The notes below the pieces were generated by a model. That model was not told where the DNA came from. It saw only the letters and a program-made list of their open reading frames with translations, and did not search any database. Shown piece by piece: positions 1 to 13,373 of a stretch of DNA of 64,000 bases; the stretch's first letter is position 1, and each line of letters starts with the position of its first letter. The stretch comes from Lingula anatina (lineage: Eukaryota > Brachiopoda > Lingulata > Lingulida > Lingulidae). The translations under genes and the position numbers were made by a program. Location of the stretch: NCBI RefSeq assembly GCF_001039355.2, contig NW_019775830.1, positions 14,808 to 78,807 on the forward strand. Reading direction: 5' to 3'.

Positions 1-3000
1 ATATTATTGCATGTGCAAAACTGTTTTTAGCGTACAAAGTCGTGGTTCAACATGACGCCAGTACCGAATCCATATCACATATTGTATGGCCAGGTATGAA
101 TTTATTTCATCTCACCATAATATATACCTGACTCGGGTTGATCTTTGTACAATTTTTTTTCACTAAGGTATATTAACTGTGGGTGCACATCTGCAAAATT
201 ATGCACATATGCCCCTTTCTGTGTTGATAAGGTCACGTGAAAATATCAGGAAAATTAGACCCTTCAGAATTTACAAAACGCACATTTTGCTGATGTTGGC
301 AAAGACGTGCGCTGTTGACAAAAGATACTGGATTTAAAAAAAAAGGCTATACATGATGGAAATACAATATATGTGGAAGGCATGATCCGAATATGCGGTT
401 TGCATTTGCGGTGACCTGGTACTTGGCTGATCAGAACCACGTTTTTATTGATGTTCTTAGTGTTTTAGATGTACCTCCAAAGAGCACTGCTGTATCCGTG
501 GCTCCGCGAGTAGAAAGCCTAGGCAATTTGCGACAATAGGAATGCATGGAAAATATTCATGTTTATCTGTAGGCACGCAAAGCGATAAAATGAACATCAT
601 TCGAACCCTTAGCGTACATGTATGGTGACTAACACAGTTTTGTATTTTTTCCACTGGCGTCTCTTTAGGTGTTTTGGATTATCTAATAAAACAGCTTTAA
701 ATCTGTTCGCAACATATTTACTTGATTTTATATCAGCATTCATCGCAAAGTATAGACAAGTGTGAAAACTGTGAAAAGTGTCGCAAAACCATCAGCCAGC
801 TTGTAACACATACACTGTTTTCTGGTTTTCTATCCTGTTGGCACGGGAGCTGTGCGGCGACTTGAACGTGTTTCTAGAGAGATATCTACACTAGTACGCA
901 GTGCTGAGATCAAGCCGGTGTCACACCACGGTGCATTAAGTGTCGTGAGACAGGACATACATTCTGGCTTGATATCCGTCCTAATAAACCCGAAAGGACC
1001 CATTGGACGTGTAGTCCTTTAAGGATAATTTACCTGTCTTGGGATAAATTTCAAACGCTTTCCTGGACATTGTCGCACAGTTAAAGCTACCTCGTGTGGG
1101 CTTTTTATTCTCGATTTTTTCTGTGTTTGTTTATTTATTGAGGGTAACACTCTTTTAGATGACTCAAGTGGTATTTCTATGCACAATTTGCAATTTAAAA
1201 AGAAGTGAAAATGCAATGAATGTTCGCGCATATTTGGCAAAGTGATAAAACCGTTACTACTCCCCAGACTAGAAAATGTGCTAAAAATCCGCAAGAGGTG
1301 GGGAGAATTTCTCAGAGTGATCAGTAATAGCCGGGAGTGGCGTCGTAGAAAGAAATGCAGAGGCGAAGCACAAAATATTGAGAAATTAGCACTTGTGTGC
1401 AAGGGAGTGATTCCATAAAACAAAAATTAGAATTATGTCAGCTTTTTTCGTTTCTTCGCCGCGCTCTCGCCTGTCTGCCAATTCTTTACATCTCGCCCTC
1501 CTCTACATCCCACGAAATATCGCTCGACTATACGCTCACTTACGCCAATATACGATATCTCTGATTATTCCCACTGGGATAAATAAGACAGTAAAAATAA
1601 AATACATAAAGTGATCATGAACATCTGAACCCTAACAAAATCTATTCCCTATGAAATTGCAATGGTCCCGGCGAGATGTGGCTGCAGTTCTTTTATACCC
1701 TGGATGGGCAGAGGCGGCTGAGTTTCCATTTAGTTCAATTTTACAAAGGTGGAGATGGCATACACTTAGTCATCCCACGAACCCATTAAATGAGGGGCTT
1801 TTAATCGTCCCTGTGGAGCCACCATTCAACGCTTTTAGAGAAATATTAATATGAGATTAAAGCTACTGTTCTGTTATGTATTTGTAGTCTTATTTTCACT
1901 ACAATCCTCTAGGTGATCGGGCTTTAGTCATTACTCTTGGGTAATCATACACCGAGAAAAAAATTCCCAGGTCTCTTTTACTCTCAGATGGCTATGCTTT
2001 TAAAATGACTAATGCTTAGTTACAAAAGAGAGGTAGTGCATTTGCGGTTAAAATGCCCTTATACTTTACATAAGCATGTTCAGTGCCTATGGCATTAATA
2101 TGTTTTCGATTTTTAAGCAAGAACATCCAGACATTTAAGCATATTCAGCAAGACATGTTCATGTTTTTTTTTTTCAATACGGCGAAAGCGAGGAAAGAAT
2201 AATTTACTGGTGAAATGAAATTTACCAAAGAAAATACAATTTTAAAGTAATGACTGGTACATATTTTTTCAGGAACAAAAGAAGCAACCTGCTTTTGCCT
2301 GTCCTACTTTTTATGTGATCTTCATCAACAGAATTATCCACAGATAGGATAGCTACAAAAATGTAATTGAAAAAAAACACGCTCCATTCCTTAGACTGGT
2401 CTAATAGGCCCCAAGAAGCCACGGTGCTTTTACAGGTAGATCAATGGGGGCACCGCTTATTTTTGTGTCAACAATTTGAGCTTAAACTTATTTAAAGTAA
2501 ATAGTATTTTCATTGGTGTACATTGTATAGTTTGCGGGTGTTTCTGCAACCAAGAGTGTATTATCATTGACTTACATATTGCTGCTGTTTATCTAACTGA
2601 AGTAGGAAAGAAAATGACAAATAATGATAATAATAATGATAATAATCATCCTCATTTTAAAAAAATTAATTAAAACAAACAATGTAAAAATTAGAATGTT
2701 ACTTGAGCACTCACTTAAAAAATCATTAACAAAAGCCCTATTCATAGTTTTTATTAGAGACGTTCCCTTGGGTTCCCTTCTGACAGTAGCTGGAGAGTCT
2801 TTCCTACGCAGTAAGATAGTCAATAAATACCATTCCCCTCGGTACAGCGATTTAAAAAGAATTGTCACCTTACATGGTGTGAAAAGTAAATGGCCCAAAG
2901 AGCGTAATTGGTGGGGGTGGGGGTGGGGGTGTTCGTAAAAATCAACAAATATCCAGTCGTGTGCTTAAAAGAGAGTGAGCATTAGAGTCAAGGCTATTTT

Positions 3001-4254
3001 TTTTAAAATGCGATAGTTGAGACAGCACAGTGCGGTTGTCCTATCCGTGCGATAAATGGAACATCCAACAAAATAGCATTTTACCTTGAAATAACAGTTT
3101 ATTTCGGTATGAATATCATTATATTACGCTGACACTACAAAGAACACTATAAGAGGGGATAGATGACCAAAGAAAGCCGGTAATAATTCCATATTCAATT
3201 AAATCTTTTACATAGGCCTATACAATCGTTTCACAATGGTTGCCCTTCAGTTTCTGATGGCAAGATGACATTGGTCTGACGTTATCCCGACTCCGTCTCA
3301 TTTCACAATTTCGCATAAACTTTTAATGAAAATCGGTAGACGGGCGCAGCTCATCTATTTGGAACTTTGACGTGGTAATCTTTATTGTTTTGACTAAGAA
3401 CAGTAGGCGTAAAATGCTGTCATGATATGGTGAATCAAAGGTTGGCAAATGCTCATGCAGGGAGATCGAGATCATTTAAAGAGTAAACAAATTCATAAAG
3501 AATAGGGGTAAAACTGTCAGTCCGCTGGCCTCGTGTATCGAGAATACCAGGCTCTAAATTTAAGTTTTTCCTTATGTAACATCAAAAATGTAAATGAATT
3601 CTTTTTAAAATACAGTTTTTACTTGAAATAATCTACTAAACTTCTAGCCTTAAACTTAGTGAGCAGTGACACAAGCTATAACAGTGACACAAGTAGTTCC
3701 AAATTAATTTCCCTATTAATCACAGTTGAAAATAGCCAGAATTAAAAAAAAACACAGTCTCGGAATGCCTTCATTTACTTTGTATTCTTGATATTATTTT
3801 CAACTGCGCATATATTCAACTTACCAAGTTGCATTGTATGAGTACTACACAAAACTCCCCACATTTACTTTAGCCATATTTTACCTACGTGCTATTCAAC
3901 AATATGTATCCAATTGCCAAGTTAACGAGCACAAAATAACCTTAATGATTTTCTACGGTATATCTATCAATTGAAACCATCCTAGTTTAAGACTGTTGGC
4001 ACTGAGACTAGAAAATGAGGTAAGAAAACAACCAGAACTACTCAGTATATATGTCGATAGATTCTGTTAGTTTTTATTCGTTGCCGCACTCGTCGCCTTA
4101 ATTGTTTCTTATCCTACTCTCCTCCAAACCTCGCTTGATTTTACGCTAATTTGCGAAACTTGGGCTACCTTGGATTATTCCAATTCATATAATTTTTCTG
4201 ACTAACAATATTTAGTCCATATTTAGACAGTTTCTACATCCACATAATCCAACC
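1..4254. other. Non-coding flank, no gene supported
   Basis: I see no convincing exon here on either strand. Open frames are short, lack plausible splice sites and show no family resemblance. The stretch ends at the stop codon of LU gene A; the TTTATT at 4073-4078 (AATAAA on the minus strand) is a plausible poly(A) signal for that gene, 177 bases past its stop. A block around 1430-1590 loosely resembles the gene A 3' flank at 4065-4200. A short G-rich run lies at 2909-2930. Confidence 0.5.
4073..4078 (-). promoter_or_regulatory. Possible poly(A) signal of LU gene A
   Basis: AATAAA read on the minus strand, 177 bases downstream of the gene A stop codon. Placement is plausible for a short 3' UTR, but the hexamer is common in AT-rich DNA. 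Confidence 0.35.
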
Positions 4255-7200
4255 TCACATGCTGAAGGCAGCAATTAAGACCATCAATACGAAACAATAG
4301 ATGGCGCTGTGCGGAGAAGCTCCGCCGTTTTTGTCCCCCTTGGTGGCCGTGTCTGGTGACCCCGTGGTGGCGGCGGCGGTAGTAGTGGGGGCCACATCCA
4401 CCAGCGACATGGTGGACTTCGCCGAGTTACAGCCATCACTGTCGCACATGCACTGCTGGCCGGACAAAGCTGGGGTCACAGACTGATTCATATTTTGCGC
4501 CATCTGGGCCAGCAAGTCGCGGATAGTCTGCTGTTCGTTGTTGGGGCCCTGAGGGGGTCCCATCCTTGTGTCCATGGTGAGAGGGGAGCAACCCGTGGCC
4601 CCGGCTGTACCGCACATGCGCATCACCATTGTCAGAACCATTCCGTAGCTGATCGAGTTCTGTTACATTAGATATCAAAAGAAAAATGCCTGATCATATA
4701 AATATTGATGCCAAACTTTTTAAAAAGAGAAATTGAAAATGCGAATATAGAGGACAATCCACTTATATAACACCTTAGTTTGAACGGGCTTTTCATTGTC
4801 TCTAGATAGCGCAATGGTGATAAAAGCGATCATAGTCCATTTGAGTGAGAATCGAAACAGTATTTCTCATAATTCAAAAAAGAAAAAAAACCTTTTACCC
4901 TTTAGAAATGACACACTTTATTAGTCAAACTTACCCCTTCTCCAATGGGGACAGACGCCGATATATCTACTTGCAAGTCTGCCGTCAAGCAGGGATTATC
5001 CCCGCAGGGCATTGTTTCAGTACTGGTACCGTCATGACAAGCCGTGTCGTTCATTCCTGGCACAGACGAAGGAAGCAGCTTATCGAAGTCCATGCCCTCT
5101 ATTTTTGGAAGACCGCTGTACCGCATGTTGATGAACTGACAAAACCTGCATTCTCTGGCACTTCCTGGAAGAAGGAATCACTGTGTAACATTGGTTACGT
5201 CTTATGCCATCGCAGACAACTCTTTTCTTGCAATTGACGTCATTTTACCACCACAAATATAATTTCAAGCAGGAATATATTTTGCCTATACTAAACACTT
5301 ATTGAATGTCGACGACTTATCATATTCTTAGATTTTGCAACCATTACGGATTGGTGAATTCGAATGAACTACACCGGACAATTCTGGTTTTGAAACACAA
5401 ATACAAAGCTTATGTCCCTGCATGTTTAACCTTTGAATGTCATGCGAAATCAAGGCTCTTTCTTTCAAATGAAATGCTTTCTAGGTAGAGCCTCGGGTTG
5501 CAGAGTAGCAATTCCAGTACTGTCTGCAGACACGAAAATGCTAATCTTTGTGAATTTTGGGCAGGGTGTCATACTCAAAAAAACACAGAACGTTAGTACA
5601 ACGTTAGCATAAGGTTTATATAAAACGCTATGGTAATGTTATAGAACGTATTGTGCTTGCTTGCCGTTTTTGTAGTCAGGGTGCTTAGATATGACAAGCA
5701 AAGATCCTGTTGGCTTGGGCTTATTCACCGTCACGCCCTTGGCTTGTCAAGGCAACATTTACGGTATGATCAATTGTTTCAATTAAGATTTACTATAGAA
5801 TGCCAGTAACCTATATTTACTGTTATCAGATGAGTAACTCACATCTTGTGGTCTGCGATTAAGATTAAGATATTTACAAGTATATGCATGATGTATAATA
5901 ATGATATTGAAAGTTATAAAATAGTAATACACGGTATTTCGTTGATTGTTATCATGGTCTGTGGGAGCCTATGAGTTCTTTTATTACTAGGCTCATCAGA
6001 AAAGGCCGAAATCAACATGGCGTATATCTCTTCTTCTTTAAGCCTAGGGGCAAATTGGCGCACAGGCCCTATGTGCCATGGGAGATTGTGCACCACATTT
6101 AATGAGGGATTCTTAACTAGCCTTGATTTCACATGACATCCAAAGGTTAAACACGCAGAGACAGAACCTTTTTATTTGTGTTTCTGAACTAGAATTTCCC
6201 GCTGTCGTTTGCTCACCAATCCATAATGGTTGCAATATGATAAGTCGTCAAGATTTAATTAGTGATTACGACAGGAAAATAAATTCCTGCTTGAAATCAT
6301 ATTTGTCGTATCAGAGCGTATAAGTTTGCGAATTTTCCGTGCACTTAAAAATTCCTGTTCCTTTTATAAATAACATAAGTGCACCCACTACGTAGGAAAT
6401 AAACCTCATTTTAGACTGGGTTCCCATACACAGATCGATCCATCTAGATCGATCTAACTCCCTGGGGAGCCTCGCTAAATTGTTATCAACTAACTGGCTT
6501 AAATGTCTGTCACGCCTACCAAATCCGCTTTACTAGGCCTGATAGACATTTAAGCCGGCCAAGTTAACAGCAATTTAGTGAGACTCCCCAGGGAGATAGA
6601 TCGATCCAAATATCTATGGGAATAGTCCCTTAGACTTGGTTCCCATCCTTAGATCGATCATACAGGATCAGCCCATCTCCACGGGGTTTCTCGCTAAATT
6701 GCTTTCAGCTTATGTGGCTCAGATGTCTGGCACTCCTGCTAAAGCTGCTAAACGATTGTTAATTACCCCTTATCAGCTACAGTAGGCGTGACAGACATCT
6801 AAGCCGCTTAAGTTAATTGCAATAAAGCGAATCCCTTTGGAGATAGTTCCATCCAAAGTTAGTACGATAGTCTCTGGGAATGGTCTCTTGGAGACGTTTA
6901 CATAATTCCAAGACCGAAATAATTGCATTTTAATGCGATGTGGAAATACCAAGGAAATATAGCCACTTACTAGCCTTACGTCACACAGAGAAATAGTGGT
7001 TGGCATGTAAATTAAATGAAAATCAATATAACTTAAGAACTCTACAGTGATATTTTAGGGTATTTTGGAAAGTGACGATAACGCAATAAAATATCTTAGC
7101 GGAAGGACATCCATCAGTCTGTCCGACTCAGGAAACGTAGTTACTGTGATACAGCCGCTTTCCCAAAGATAACATAGAGATAAGGAGGGTCTATCCTGAC

Positions 7201-8838
7201 GCAGGAAGAGTTTTATATATATCAAAACACATTTTCTCGAAGCCATTCTTGAACTATTAAGTATGTTTGCTGCCTTGCGTCCATGTGCGTGGGCTCTATA
7301 ACTATTACTACTAACCCAACGTCCATATTTCAAACGCAACTCATCCGCGTCACGTGATGCTGGTCATTTTAGAAGCTTTGACTGTCACTCAGTGATGCAC
7401 TAGAAGAAGTTGACTCAGATTTGATATCAAAGGAAAGTGGGATATGAAAGGAATGCTCTAAAACACCTTGGTGGGGTAATACATTTCACAAACGGCGGCA
7501 TGTGTTTTTACATCTCTTAGGTCATTTCTCAGAGGTGTAACCGGCAAGTGCTGGACAGGACACGTAAAGCATCAATTTCAGTGACAGGTTATTTAAGATT
7601 CCATGTCTCACGAGAGGACTGCCTTAGCAACGCACGAAATGCTAGGCTGTGCATTTTTAATTATTTGTTTCTCAAATAAATTTTTTATTTTCACCTTAGT
7701 TCGGAAGAAAAGAGGGAAGATTTTTTTCAGTAATGCCTTTTTGTCACTTAATGTAGACGATATTCAAAACTTTGTCTCTAACACATTAGCCATCTAAAAA
7801 GGTAAAAGCAGTGACCCCTGTTCATTGAACTGTTTTAATTACATGGCGACATAAAACGATAAAGTCAGTTTAACGTTAATTCCTTTTTCTTCCCTTGCCA
7901 TTCATTGCATTGTGTTTCACAATCTAATTTCTTTGTATCTTGGTCATTTTAATGTCCAAAGGGTATGTGAAATAAGTTAATACATGTAAAAAAATGCCTA
8001 ACATTAGTTCTTGAGGTGGTCTTACAAGTTTTAAACGCGCTAGATGGGGTGTCAGAGAAAGAAACACTTAAAAAAGTCTCTGGGCTAAAGTCCTCTCTGC
8101 ATATTTTCAGTCTTTCTACCATTTCGCTTTTTTAACTTACTTGGTTGTGTTTTTAAAATTATAAAAGCCCGTTATTTGATTGTGGCCAAATAGATATCGC
8201 TGTACCTGTTTAACGCTTCATCGCCCGAAGAAGATGGGCACGAATACGCGTTACTATGGTAACGTGCGGCGTCTTCCGTCTCCAAAAACAGAAGAAAAAA
8301 CGTTTTACACCGCCCTCCTTTGCTCGATACAACTGCCCCTTGGTCCCTGTGTGCTGAAGTTAATGATAGTCTTTGTCCGGTGATTTTCAGCGTGATACGA
8401 AGGGGAGGCATCCCCGCACTTGTACGTACGTAGGTCTTATCTATAGGTGCAGAACTAAATCATTAAGTCTTCCATATCAGCAGAGCGGAACATAAGGAGT
8501 GTTCTGACCAGCACGGAGAGTACTACGGCTTCACAATTTAAATATTTTTTTAATTTTATACAATGCCTGTTATTGTTGTATGAAAATGTCAACTATAGTT
8601 ATTGAGGTTGGAAGGATGACCAGCATTCGGGGCCAAATTTTAAGTGGTTGGGAGAACTGGTCCTATTTTCCTAATTTAGATCAAAAATTAAGTTTCATTA
8701 CTTTTTGACAGGTAACACAAACACAAACAATAAATAAAGCAACGCAAATGTGTTACTCACTTTTTTTCAATCAAACTTACCATATTGTGTAGCGAAGGCC
8801 ACAAGTGCTGCAAAACTGACCAAAGCTTTAGCGGTCAT
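4255..8838 (-). CDS. GPI-anchored LU/three-finger-like protein, gene A
   Basis: Three coding exons: 8838-8781 (signal peptide), 5164-4935 and 4659-4255, giving 230 residues. Junctions are GT/AG; intron 1 is phase 1 and intron 2 phase 0, the usual Ly6-type layout. Residues 1-19 form a short hydrophobic signal peptide ending near FATQYG. Ten cysteines lie between residues 25 and 173, opening CRFC and closing CMCDSDGCN, i.e. the C-x4-C-N ending of LU domains, but the domain is about 150 residues long, roughly twice the usual length. A Thr/Ala-rich stalk follows, then a hydrophobic C-terminus (AIYCFVLMVLIAAFSM) typical of a GPI-attachment signal. It is probably a cell-surface protein; its ligand or role is unknown. 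Gene B is a close paralogue on the same strand. A TATA-like TTAATATAG lies roughly 50 bases upstream of the ATG. The start is fixed by the signal peptide and its match to gene B. The LU assignment is inferred from cysteine pattern and gene structure. Confidence 0.8.
5165..8780 (-). other. Intron 1 of LU gene A
   Basis: This 3.6-kb intron separates the signal-peptide exon from the first LU exon. The donor is ATG|GTAAG at 8780 and the acceptor TTCCAG|GAAG at 5165. Besides the composite foldback element at 6413-6895, I see nothing structured and no supportable exon. Confidence 0.7.
6413..6895. mobile_element. Composite foldback MITE, two tandem units
   Basis: Two different inverted-repeat units lie end to end. 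Unit I (about 6413-6636) starts GACTGGGTTCCCAT and its arms (ATCGATC, CTCCCTGGGGAG, CTAAATTG, GGCTTAAATGTCT) return inverted at 6543-6630. Unit II (about 6637-6895) has its own arms (TCGCTAAATTGCTTTCAGC and AGTTAATTGCAATAAAGCGA). The same order and orientation recurs at 35113-36010; single units occur at 11684-11896 and 27711-27961. There is no coding capacity, so it is a non-autonomous element. I could not define a target duplication or a superfamily. Confidence 0.7.
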
Positions 8839-10244
8839 CTTCTTCTGAAATGTACTGGAGGGACTGGCCCATTCGCTGTCTGAAACTATATTAAGAAAGG
8901 TCACGGAGCCACATAGGGTGTTATTTAACTAATAAATATGTATGTTGTGTGGTACATTTGCGGTGGCCGGACCCCAACACCATGTAGTGATAAGCGGAAG
9001 GACGGAGAAGGCACGAATATAAGAAGAGAAATCATCCAAGATTTATAAGATGTGAAATGTGTCAGTCAAATACGAAAGAAAAATTAACGATTATCAAAAG
9101 AGGCATATCGTGGAACACTATGGCGTAAAATTAAAGGCATTGTAATTTTTCATTTAATTAATTTTGATATCCTTTCTTTTTAGACAATATCTTTGTACTT
9201 CCTAAACTTAATAGCCTTTTTACTTTTAAAAAGCCTCATTGGTTTTAGCACAAAGTTCACAAAACCCGTCATCCCTAGCCGGAGTACTTTGACTTACGCC
9301 TTAGTTCTTTTCCAAGACACTTCATAAAGCCAATTTTGGCGTTAGTTACATAAATCTACGTCACCCTCTTTTAGTGTAATATATAAAAAAAACAATTTGC
9401 TAGGATACACAGGCTTGTGGCCAGCAATTCCGAAGGGTGGGAGTTTATTTTCTGAAAAAGTGTCCCCGCTTAGTTGACTCAACTAGAGAAACGAGAACCT
9501 AGATTAGATTTTAGATATTGAGTAAACCTTTTTCGACCAAAAAGCCCCATTCTTTCGAACCTCACGAACCCTCCCTGCCTGAGGACCTGGCATAGTTAGA
9601 TCCGCCGCGATTAGCAACTTACTCGAAGTCGTAATTAGCACCTATGACTGACACCACCGAAGTCATAACTACCCCTTACCAAGGCCCCAAATATGTCTCT
9701 GGCTAATTATGTGTTCCTTTTCTGTACCCAGGCAGTACAGAATCGAAATGTGTCACGAATTAGCCAGGTATATATCGATGAATATCTAGATAAAAATCAA
9801 TCTGTGACCCTGGTAGAGGAGAACATTATAATTCTTGGGAGTTACGCCGTGAACACGAAACGTCTTGCGTGGAGGCCATAGTAACGTGAGGACTCTCTCT
9901 GTACCAGTGTATGATTTTTTTTTATAATGTACAAGTAAATAGACAGTCATAGTGATAGCAGATACTAGTACTGTTTGTGAGTTGGCATGCCGCACCATGC
10001 GAAAGTATACGTATATAAGGGCTCATTCCCAATGAAAATATCGTTCCAACTCTGAGGGGACTCTCGCTGAATGCAATCAGATTGACAGATTAACACGCCT
10101 CCTCTTGTTTCCCAAATACTCGCACAATCGCCACCTTTTCTTTTTTACTCAACGATTAGAGTTTTATTGTTTTAATATTAGACAGCGTGAGTTATTCTGG
10201 TCTAATAAATGTGTTCGAAGTGTGACTGTTGGTTTTGTTCTGGG

Positions 10245-10712
10245 GGCTTAGGCAGAGAGTAGGTACAGAATAGGTAGAGAATAGGTCCAGCTTAGGCAGA
10301 GAGTAGGTACAGAATAGGTAGAGAGTAGGCACAGAATAGGCAGAGAGTAGGTCCAGCTTAGGTAGAGAGTAGGTACAGAATAGGTAGAGAGTAGGCACAG
10401 AATAGGTAGAGAGTAGGTCCAGCTTAGGCAGAGAGTAGGTACAGAATAGGTAGAGAGTAGGTACAGAATAGGCAGAGAGTAGGTACAGAATAGGTAGAGA
10501 GTAGGCACAGAATAGGTAGAGAGTAGGTCCAGCTTAGGTAGAGAGTAGGTACAGAATAGGTAGAGAGTAGGTCCAGCTTAGGCAGAGAGTAGGTACAGAA
10601 TAGGTAGAGAGTAGGTCCAGCTTAGGCAGAGAGTAGGCACAGAATAGGTAGAGAGTAGGTCCAGCTTAGGCAGAGAGTAGGCACAGAATAGGTAGAGAGT
10701 AGGTCCAGCTTA
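10245..10712. repeat. 11-bp minisatellite with higher-order structure
   Basis: About 42 tandem copies of an 11-bp unit fall into three types: GGYAGAGAGTA, GGYACAGAATA and GGTCCAGCTTA. They often combine as a 44-bp block (AGAGAG, ACAGAA, AGAGAG, CCAGCT types in order), with shorter 22- and 33-bp variants. The minus strand is open across the array because 11 bp is not a multiple of three and no unit phase makes a stop, so the translated Tyr/Leu/Ser repeats are a by-product, not evidence of a gene. Confidence 0.9.
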
Positions 10713-11683
10713 GCCAGAGGTAGATGTTGGTTAGGGACGCAGCTGACAAAGCCGAAATCAGCCGACTTTAAATTTCACTGGTCACCATGAACCTGTCCAG
10801 TCTTGAAACGATCTCAGCCCGGTCTTCCATTCCTAGGACTACCATTTGTGTCACACTGGGATGCTAAAAATTATAAACAGTTTTGACTTTTGACAAAATG
10901 ACTGCACTGTATTATGGAGGAAACGCTTTAAATATATCTAGACCATCATCTTAACTTACGGAGACTGGGAATTACACGTTTGGCTGTCGATCTCTTAAAA
11001 GATGACTCTAACAAATGTTTAAAATCACCGCCGATCTGCCCTTAATTGTTTTGTGGGATTTGCAAATGGCATGTGGGTGGTAATCAACACGCAGCGTACC
11101 TGAGGATACAAAACTGTCTGCTTTGCTCTTCACGCAACCGTGAAAAAAACGCTCTCAGAGACTAAATCTGGGGTGCTTTCGATTAAAGCAAATACGTCGA
11201 CATGACTTTTTAGAAAGACGTTTACTGAATCATCCCGCCGAGAGTATAGCATTTATCCTGTTGAGCGTAGTCTTCGCAAAAAAATACTTAACTTCGATGT
11301 ATCTGTCAACAAAACTTTAAGATTACTGATGAAAATGTCTAGTAACTAATGTAACTTTTTAGTGGCAATTTCTGTCGACTCAATCATAAAATAGGTGAAA
11401 GACAACGACACAAAAAAAAAACATTTATTTAATAATCAAGATACATGTTAAAAAAACATAACAAATACCATAGTTTGAATACCAGTCTTAAGGCCGTATT
11501 AACTGAATAAAAATAATGCTAACACAAAAGACAAAGAAGACTAAAATCCTCCAAAATGCTAATACTGATGTAAACATTTGAAAAGAACAGAGCTATAGCT
11601 CAATGTGGCTTTCTACATGTAAACTACACCATAGCAATGGCTCTGACATTTGATCCAGGTTTTTGGCCTCTGACTTTTAGAGT

Positions 11684-11896
11684 GCATTCCCATAGATTAA
11701 GATCGATCCATCTAGATCGACCCAACTCCCTGGGGGTTCACGCTAAATTGATGTCAGCCGAGCGCGCACGGTAGTTAATTACCCCCTTACAGCTTTTAGT
11801 AGGCGGGACAGACGCTTAAGCCGGCTATGCTGACAGTAATCTAGTGAGACTCCCCACAGGGATAAATCGATCTAAAATCTGTGGGAATGGGATCTT
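11684..11896. mobile_element. Solo foldback MITE, unit I type
   Basis: Starts near GCATTCCCATAGATTAAGA and ends near ATCTGTGGGAATGGGATC, with the family arms (ATCGATC, AACTCCCTGGGG, CTAAATTG) inverted at the right end. It is diverged from the copy at 6413. The target duplication is not resolved. Confidence 0.65.
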
Positions 11897-13373
11897 AGTT
11901 TCAAGTTTGACCCATATCGTTTTAGCAATTGGCCTTTGATTGCGATTGGTGTGCAAAATCATCGGTGTGCCGCCGATGAAGAACATGCCTGTATAACGAG
12001 AGCCTCTCAGTAAAGACTATATCTGATCATAAGCCCAACCATCACCGGCACGTCAACGGCAACACATCTGTTACATTCCATCATTTGCAATTCCACACAG
12101 TTTGCTATGTTAGAGTTCGGGGTCATGCCCAAAATACAGTTACAAACAACCGAAACAGTGCCCCATACCTTGTACGCGATATTTTCAATGTTTTAAGTTT
12201 TGTTTACAACAAAATCTTATAAGGATTCCTTCTTTCAATATGGCTGACGATCATAGGATTGAATGCCGTAAAGCGGCAAGCGAGTAACCATAAAAACAGT
12301 TACCATAACAACCCATCGGTCAGCACTTCTTGACAACTAATAAGGACTTTTCGACAAACCACTTCGTTGGAAGATCTCAGTGTAAAAAATAATTTTGCTT
12401 AAAAGTATAACAATACAGGGTTGACCAGTTTAGTATACATGTAGGCCTATATGCATCAAGCATATTATGTTTCCACAAACCCTGGCTATCAGCCTCGACT
12501 ATCTCAATCTCTGAAAGGCTATCGAACTTCATGGCCACGGGTTTTCTTTCTACGCGTACGATATTCAAGGTTTGTAATGAGCAAACTCCCTGCTTGTAAC
12601 TTTTATATAAACTGCAAAGAACCTTTTCATCTGAATACTGCTCTAACTAATAGGACAAAAATGCACGTACATAAAGATTCAGTCCAAAATGACTGCGTAT
12701 CACTTATCACTAAAATAATAGCTTCGTCTAAGACTACATTCCATCAAATATTTTTAATTGCAAAGAGATCAGCACTACTAAAGATGCAAAATCAAACTCC
12801 AAGAATACAGGTGTAAAGGGAACGCTAAGGATCGGCCGAGGTAAAATCCCCATTAATAATTCCATTAATTGGAAGGACTCGAAAGAGAGGAAGAAGCTTC
12901 CTATTTAATGAAATCTCACCCAACCAAAAAAATCAGAACGTTTCTTTCAATTATTTGTTACAAAGGTAGGCCCTACTTCATGTAGTAAGGCCTACACACT
13001 GGTATGTAGGCCTAATGTAAGCAACTAATCATGTACCTGCACTATGTAAGCCCCTACTGATAAATCCAATTTATGTTCACAGCTGTAATTAAACTCCGAT
13101 TACAAAGCATGATCACTAATAATGGTTGTTAAAAATGAAGATCAATGAACCTGTCAGTGTGAATCTATATGGATTAGATCTCTGAAAAGCGGGTAACGCA
13201 ATATGAAATTACTCTAAATTATGTATAGTTGAATTTCTCACTTAACAAATGTATTAATCTATTTACGTTAACATTCACATTGAAATGTTTGTTACTGTTG
13301 GGGGGGGGTTAAATAAAAAGATAGCAACATGTATCCCTACGAATTTATCAATAGGCCTACGGCTAACTTGTCT

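Larger units (their letters stand above)
8839..13373. other. Intergenic region between LU genes A and B
   Basis: No gene is supported. It holds an 11-bp minisatellite (10245-10712) and a solo foldback unit (11684-11896). The 121-codon open frame at 12451-12816 has no splice context or family match and is treated as chance. Confidence 0.5.

Noticed and set aside
1019-1423. 134-codon minus-strand open frame
   Set aside because: Composition resembles translated non-coding AT-rich DNA; no motif or splice support.
10192-10508. Minus-strand open frames of Tyr/Leu/Ser-rich repeats
   Set aside because: They are translations of the 11-bp minisatellite, which happens to lack stops in these phases.
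12451-12816. 121-codon plus-strand open frame
   Set aside because: No coding-like composition, domain or splice context; consistent with chance in AT-rich DNA.
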